Assembly: GCA_964243435.1 (NCBI GenBank)
Contig: CAXTFM010000002.1
Coordinates: 10,738-74,737 of the forward strand
From: RH-AL1 sp964243435
GTDB taxonomy: Bacteria; Pseudomonadota; Alphaproteobacteria; Rhizobiales; Beijerinckiaceae
Length of the DNA: 64,000 nt
Direction: 5' to 3'
The position numbers were made by a program, and so were the translations under genes. Position 1 is the stretch's first letter, and each line of letters opens with the position of its first letter. This document shows positions 60,029 to 64,000 of the stretch, piece after piece. Below the pieces are notes generated by a model. It searched no databases. It saw only the letters and a list, made by a program, of their open reading frames with translations, and was not told the origin of the DNA.

Positions 60029-61075
60029 TCAGTTCCCCGGCATGTTGGCGACCACGGGAATGAAGTATTCCTTCCAATCCTTGGGCGGCTGCTTCAAAAG
60101 GCCGATCTCGTGGAAATGGTCCACCACGAGCTTGATGCCGAAGGGCGTGGTTGAAAAGATGGTGCCGGGCTCCTTCATGATCTCGACGAGCTCGGCCGGG
60201 GGCGTCGGGTCCTTGGTGGCGGCGACGTAGTCCTTGGCCGCCTGGAGCGGGTCCTTGGCGATCATCGCGTCGGCCTCGTCGAGCGCGGCGACGATGGCCT
60301 CGGCGAGCTTCGGCTGGCGTGTGTACCAGGAACTGCGGCCGTAGAGCAGCCCGTTGCTCATCGGCGTGCCGAGCACCTCGAAGGAGTTGATGACCTTGTG
60401 AATGGCCGGGTCTTTCAGCTCGCGCTGCTGGAACGGCGGCAGCGAGAAGTGGCTGTTGACCTCGCTTTTCGGGTTGGCGATCGCCGCGACAGCGTCGGGG
60501 TGCCCGAGCTGCACGGTCAGCGCGTCGAGCTTGGTCGCGCCCCCCGGCCCGAAAACCTTGCGTGAGGCGATCTGCAGCGCCACCGCCTGCGAGGAGATTT
60601 TCACGGAAGGAAGCGCGATCTTGTCCTTGGCGGTGAAGTCCGCGAGTGTCTTCACGTCGGGGTTGCGGGTCAGCAGGATCAGCGGCGAGGTGCCGACCCC
60701 GCAGATGCCCTTGATCTCGCCACGCGTCTTCTCGTTGATGAGCAGCATGTTGGTGGAACCGCTGTCGACGAGATCGAGCGAGCCGGACAGCAGCGCGTCG
60801 TTGCCGGCGGCGCCGCTGGTCAGGTTGATGAAGTCGGCGGTGACGCCGGCGAGGCCCTTCGCCGCCGCGTGCTTCTCGATCAGCTTGTGGTACTCGACGA
60901 GCACCATCGGGAGGTACACGAAGCCGGGCTGCCGGCTGATGCGCACCCGCTCGCCATCGGCATGGGCCGGACCGAGAAGCGGCACCACGATCCCCAGCAG
61001 CAGGCACGCGGTGGTCAGAACGCGTTTGCTCCCGCCAATCCGCCGCCGGCGCGCGCGCGATGCAGCCACCATCAT
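60029..61075 (-). CDS. Orphan ABC-type substrate-binding protein (NMT1/TauA-like)
   Basis: A 348-residue protein; ATG 61075 (or 61072) is preceded by GGGGAGG at about 6 nt. An Arg-rich N-region and hydrophobic core (VLTTACLLLGIVVPLLGPAHA) form a signal peptide. The mature part: RISRQPGFVYLPMVLVEYHKLIEKHAAAKGL, then LLSGSLDLVDSGSTNMLLINEKT and LTRNPDVKTLADFTAKDKIALPSVKISSQAVALQIA. This is the SBP_bac/NMT1 fold. No permease or ATPase gene adjoins it in the window. The ligand is unknown. Confidence 0.9.
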   Translation of the reverse strand: MMVAASRARRRRIGGSKRVLTTACLLLGIVVPLLGPAHADGERVRISRQPGFVYLPMVLVEYHKLIEKHAAAKGLAGVTADFINLTSGAAGNDALLSGSLDLVDSGSTNMLLINEKTRGEIKGICGVGTSPLILLTRNPDVKTLADFTAKDKIALPSVKISSQAVALQIASRKVFGPGGATKLDALTVQLGHPDAVAAIANPKSEVNSHFSLPPFQQRELKDPAIHKVINSFEVLGTPMSNGLLYGRSSWYTRQPKLAEAIVAALDEADAMIAKDPLQAAKDYVAATKDPTPPAELVEIMKEPGTIFSTTPFGIKLVVDHFHEIGLLKQPPKDWKEYFIPVVANMPGN

Positions 61076-61192
61076 CCGTTCCTCCCCGTGCCGCCCGTGC
61101 GTTCGCATCGCGCGGGTCGTTCACGCACATCTAGCCGGTCCGGGTGCCGCAGGCGAGAAGGTGTTCGGCCGAGGCGAGGAACGCCGCGCCGT

Positions 61193-61789
61193 TCAGCGGG
61201 CGGCGGAGGGCGAGCCGAACAGCCGGTCCTGGAAGTCCCGCACCGCGCTGCCGAAATCGAGGGTGTTGTCGACCATTTCGCGAAGGTAGGAGATCGCGCT
61301 GGGCGGGCGGGCGATCAGGTGGCCGGTGACGTCGTCGCGCTCGAAGGCGAGGTCGGCGTGGAACTTGTGCGCCAAGCTCAGCATGGCCCGGTTGGTGCGC
61401 AGGCAGAAGATCGTCAGTTCGGACACCCGGCGGTTGCGGGCGGCGAGCACCAGGTGGCTCATCAGCTCGGTCCCGATGCCGCGCCGGCGCCACGGCGTTT
61501 CCACGCTGAAGGCCGCCTCGGCGTTTTTGCACAACGGCTTGCCCGGCGCGTCGAACGTGCGCAGCTCGGCCGCGCCACGCATCATCCCGTCCTCGAAGGA
61601 GCCGTAGACCAAGGCACCAGGCTTGAAGCACAGCTCCGCATAGTTCTCGAGGTAATCGTCCGACACTTGAAGACCGAAGCGATTGTAACGCGTGTCCGGG
61701 TCGAGGCGGGTCAGGTGCGCGGCGAACGCGGGCAGGTCCGGCCTGTAAAGCCGCCGCGCGGCATGGGTGTGGAAGATGGTCTCGACCAT
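61193..61789 (-). CDS. GNAT-family N-acetyltransferase
   Basis: A 198-residue protein from ATG 61789. The N-terminal strand pattern LTRLDPDTRYNRFGLQVSDDYLENYAE is typical of a Rhizobiales GNAT group. The acetyl-CoA pyrophosphate loop is VETPWRRRGIGTELMSHLVLAARNRRVSELTIFCL. It transfers acetyl to an amine of an unknown substrate. It is a single gene between the orphan binding protein and dcd. Confidence 0.9.
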   Translation of the reverse strand: MVETIFHTHAARRLYRPDLPAFAAHLTRLDPDTRYNRFGLQVSDDYLENYAELCFKPGALVYGSFEDGMMRGAAELRTFDAPGKPLCKNAEAAFSVETPWRRRGIGTELMSHLVLAARNRRVSELTIFCLRTNRAMLSLAHKFHADLAFERDDVTGHLIARPPSAISYLREMVDNTLDFGSAVRDFQDRLFGSPSAAR

Positions 61790-61903
61790 GGACGACGCTC
61801 CAGTTCAGGCCTCCCGTCCGCCCGGTTGCATCCGGATCATTGCTTACATGTCGGGCGCTATGCCCGGCCCCGCAATCGGAAGGCGCGCATGGCTGACCCG
61901 CAG

Positions 61904-61924
61904 CGTCCTGCCCAGAATAGGACG
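61904..61924. other. Inverted repeat between the GNAT gene and dcd
   Basis: CGTCCT-GCCCAGAAT-AGGACG gives a perfect 6-bp stem, 29 bp beyond the dcd stop. It could end dcd transcription weakly; no T-tract follows on either strand. Confidence 0.3.
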
Positions 61925-61952
61925 ATGTAGTTAAGACGGCGCCTCGCCAGGC

Positions 61953-62981
61953 TCAGGCGAACTGCTTGGACAGCTTCAAGCCCTGACCCTGGTAGTTCGA
62001 GCGGGTCCCGGCGCCGTAGAGCCAATCCGGTCGCTCGACGAGGGACTCGTAGCGCAGCGTGGCCACGCGCTGCCCGTGGTCGAGCAGGAAAGGCACGTCG
62101 TGGCTGCGCACCTCCAGCACGATGCGGCTGCCGGCGCCGCCCGCCTCCGCGAGCCCGAAGCCGGGGTCGAGGAAGCCGGCGTAGTGCGAGCGCAACTCGC
62201 CGACGGCGGTGTCGTAGGCGACCATCTCCGCCGCCTCGACCGCGCCGACCACCACCGCCTCGTTGGAGGCGAGGATGTAGAAGTCGTCGGGGTCGAGTAC
62301 GAGTTCGCGGCGCCCCGCCGGCGGCCGCACCGGCTCCCAGAAGGCGTCGCGCGCGTGGGCGCCGATGCCGGCCATGTCGATCAGGCCCGAAGTGCGCCGG
62401 GCGCGGTAGCCGACGATGCCGTCGGGCTTGCCGGCGGGGTCGAGGTCCACGGTGACGGGCACGATCCGCGCGGCGTCGGTCGGTTCCGTCCCGCTGCCGC
62501 GCAGCCGCAACTGCGCGAGGCGGCTGCCGCAGGCGGCGATCACCGGGAACGAGCGCGGCACCACCTCGGCGTAGAGCGGCCCCTCGTAGCCGGCGGGGAT
62601 CTCGTCGAAGGTGGCGCCGCCATCAACGATGACCCGCACGAAGATATCGAGACGGCCGGAGGAGCTTTTAGGATTGGCGCGCGCGTCGACCTCGGCCGGC
62701 AGGCGCAGCCCTTCGAGCAGCGGGATGATGTGAACGCAGTTGCGCTCGAGCACGGTCGGCCGCGACAGGTCGACCTCATGGGTCGACAGCTCGGCGAGGC
62801 GGTCGGCGACGCTGCGGCCGGGGCCGGGAAGAAAGCTCGCCGGCACGCGGTAGGCGCGCGAACCGAGCCGCAGGTCGAGGCTCGCCGGCTGGATCTGGTC
62901 CGGCTCCACCGGCGGCGTCGCCTTGACGTGGCCGACGGCGACGGCGTGCCTGATGCGCTGCGACGGCCAGATCAGGGACAT
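61953..62981 (-). CDS. dcd: 2'-deoxycytidine 5'-triphosphate deaminase (bimodular alphaproteobacterial type)
   Basis: A 342-residue protein, about twice the length of the E. coli enzyme, as in the alphaproteobacterial DCD group. The first module reads IWPSQRIRHAVAVGHVKAT then QIQPASLDLRLGSRAYRVPASFLPG and NPKSSSGRLDIFVRVI. The second has SNEAVVVGAVEAAEMVAYDTAVGELRSHYAGFLDPGFG and IVLEVRSHDVPFLLDHGQRVATLRYE. The NPKSSSGRLD and AGFLDPGFG segments match the active site region. It deaminates dCTP to dUTP for thymidylate synthesis. It sits 40 bp from the phytochrome gene upstream on the same strand. Confidence 0.95.
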   Translation of the reverse strand: MSLIWPSQRIRHAVAVGHVKATPPVEPDQIQPASLDLRLGSRAYRVPASFLPGPGRSVADRLAELSTHEVDLSRPTVLERNCVHIIPLLEGLRLPAEVDARANPKSSSGRLDIFVRVIVDGGATFDEIPAGYEGPLYAEVVPRSFPVIAACGSRLAQLRLRGSGTEPTDAARIVPVTVDLDPAGKPDGIVGYRARRTSGLIDMAGIGAHARDAFWEPVRPPAGRRELVLDPDDFYILASNEAVVVGAVEAAEMVAYDTAVGELRSHYAGFLDPGFGLAEAGGAGSRIVLEVRSHDVPFLLDHGQRVATLRYESLVERPDWLYGAGTRSNYQGQGLKLSKQFA

Positions 62982-63021
62982 GGGGGCGAGGCTCCCGGAC
63001 GGGACGTGCGGGAAGCGGCGT

Positions 63022-64000
63022 TCACCCGGCCTCGCCGTCGATGCCGCTGCCGTGCCATATCAGGTGCTCCAGCAGGTCGGCGGTGCGCGCCACCGAGGCG
63101 CGGATGCTTTCGAGCAGGCGCGGCGTGTCGTCGAGCTCGGCGCCACCCGTGACCGCCAGGGCGGCGAGACGGGCGTTCTCGGCGACGGCGTCGTAGGCCG
63201 CGCCGAACTCGTCGCCGCCGCCATGGCCGGCCCGCGGCGACCCGAGGTCGAACATGTCGTCGTCGAGCGCACGGCGTGCGGCCTCGGCAGCGACGCGGTC
63301 CGCCAAGCCCTCCAGACGGACGATGTAGCCGAGCCTGCGGCCGTCGGCGGCGGCGACCGGCTCCGCCGCGACCGCGTGCGGCCGCGGCATGCTGCCGAGG
63401 CTCGCCAGCGCCAGCTCGGCGCGGAACGGTTGGTCGTGGGCGACGAGGTCGTCGAGGCGCCGCACCAGGCCGAGCGACCCGCCGAACAGGCGTGGCAGGT
63501 CGTCGAGGCGACGCGGTGCCGACTGCCCGGCCCCGAGCAAGGCGGCGAAGGCCTCGTTCATCAGCACCACGCGCCCGCCGGCGTCGGCGACCAACACCGG
63601 CTGCGCCGAGCCGCGCACCTGCCGCGACAGGGTATCGAGCTGGTCCTGCGCCTGAAGCAGGCGCACGGACCGGAAGTGCAGCACCAGTGCCGCCACCGTG
63701 CGCCCGACGAGGCGCGCGGCGGCGAGGTCGGCCGGCGTCCACGGGTCGGACGTACCCTCCACCACTTCGTGCCATTGCGCGAAGGACAGGCGCGGCGACA
63801 GCTGCCGCGGGTCGGTGCCGACGATCACCGGCTTGTTGGGGTCGCCGCCCCACGTCACGGTGGTGTGGCGCTCGGGGCGGAACCACAGGATGTACTCGCT
63901 CGGCGTGGCCGAGAACGGCGCGGCGGCGACGCCGGCGGCGACCGGCACCAGCGCGTCGAGGCCGGCCGCGTCCCGCCCGAGCGCGGCCGTGGCGTGGACG
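63022..64000 (-). CDS. Bacteriophytochrome, C-terminal part, without kinase (runs off right edge)
   Basis: The frame is open to the right edge, giving about 326 visible residues. The phytochrome-specific PHY domain is unmistakable: SEYILWFRPERHTTVTWGGDPNKPV then the tongue with SPRLSFAQWHEVVEGTSDPW. A PAS-like domain follows (AQPVLVADAGGRVVLMNEAFAALLGAGQ). The last 90 residues form a helical region ending RTADLLEHLIWHGSGIDGEAG with no HisKA or HATPase motif. The chromophore-binding PAS-GAF part lies outside the window. So this red-light sensor probably signals by protein contact rather than by its own kinase. Confidence 0.88.
   Translation of the reverse strand, partial: VHATAALGRDAAGLDALVPVAAGVAAAPFSATPSEYILWFRPERHTTVTWGGDPNKPVIVGTDPRQLSPRLSFAQWHEVVEGTSDPWTPADLAAARLVGRTVAALVLHFRSVRLLQAQDQLDTLSRQVRGSAQPVLVADAGGRVVLMNEAFAALLGAGQSAPRRLDDLPRLFGGSLGLVRRLDDLVAHDQPFRAELALASLGSMPRPHAVAAEPVAAADGRRLGYIVRLEGLADRVAAEAARRALDDDMFDLGSPRAGHGGGDEFGAAYDAVAENARLAALAVTGGAELDDTPRLLESIRASVARTADLLEHLIWHGSGIDGEAG

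Overview
The window is a GC-rich (roughly 70%) stretch of an alphaproteobacterial chromosome. The best fit is Hyphomicrobiales (Rhizobiales): it has a PdhS-type PAS sensor kinase, a PodJ-like Sel1-repeat polarity protein, a bimodular dCTP deaminase, a class-2 PyrD, a bacteriophytochrome and a Flp pilin. I cannot name the genus from sequence alone. Nearly all the DNA is coding, in short overlapping operons. I saw no insertion sequence, prophage, CRISPR array or rRNA. There is one tRNA gene (tRNA-Pro, anticodon CGG).

Layout. 1-3.1 kb: hemC-hemD (minus; hemD runs off the left edge), then DUF952-pyrD (plus) and a small charged protein. 3.2-11.4 kb: a PdhS-like sensor with a degenerate kinase core, a glycerate 2-kinase, a PodJ-like protein and a MerR regulator. 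11.4-12.0 kb: tRNA-Pro and a gene-poor gap. 12-15.7 kb: a Na+/H+ antiporter, then a divergent tetR / TetX-like flavin monooxygenase pair with two clear palindromic operators between them. 16.1-20.4 kb: Flp pilin overlapping a CHASE2-PAS-GGDEF diguanylate cyclase, then purU and a secreted hydrolase. 20.5-23.1 kb: a complete taurine/sulfonate/nitrate-type ABC importer. 23.2-30.7 kb: two SDRs, an esterase, a crotonase-fold protein, two CaiB/BaiF CoA-transferases and a split chromate transporter.

30.7-44.1 kb is an accessory-looking block for organic or sugar acids. It holds two ModA-like binding proteins without permeases, a molybdopterin oxidoreductase, a class II aldolase, a GhrA-type reductase, a uronate-dehydrogenase-like epimerase, an ACS-family MFS carrier, a YbhE-type lactonase, an FMN alpha-hydroxyacid oxidase, a racemase-fold protein, and OtnC/OtnI-like decarboxylase and isomerase genes. 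Read together they suggest uptake and oxidation of uronate/aldonate-type acids followed by tetronate-like breakdown. I see no dedicated transcription factor in this block.

44.2-64 kb: a GH15 glucoamylase-like enzyme, a serine beta-lactamase-fold hydrolase, a small secreted protein, a Tat-exported aldo/keto reductase, and the nickel-pincer cofactor genes larC-larE-larB with no larA in view. Then come the alpha-2-macroglobulin/PbpC pair, an atypical SDR, an orphan ABC binding protein, a GNAT acetyltransferase, dcd, and the C-terminal part of a bacteriophytochrome that ends without a recognisable kinase and runs off the right edge.

The points most worth a second look are the PdhS-like putative pseudokinase (phosphoacceptor His replaced by Gln, N-box Asn by His), the tetR/tetX-like operators, the regulator-less sugar-acid block with its permease-less ModA-like proteins, the larA-less lar operon, and the kinase-less phytochrome.
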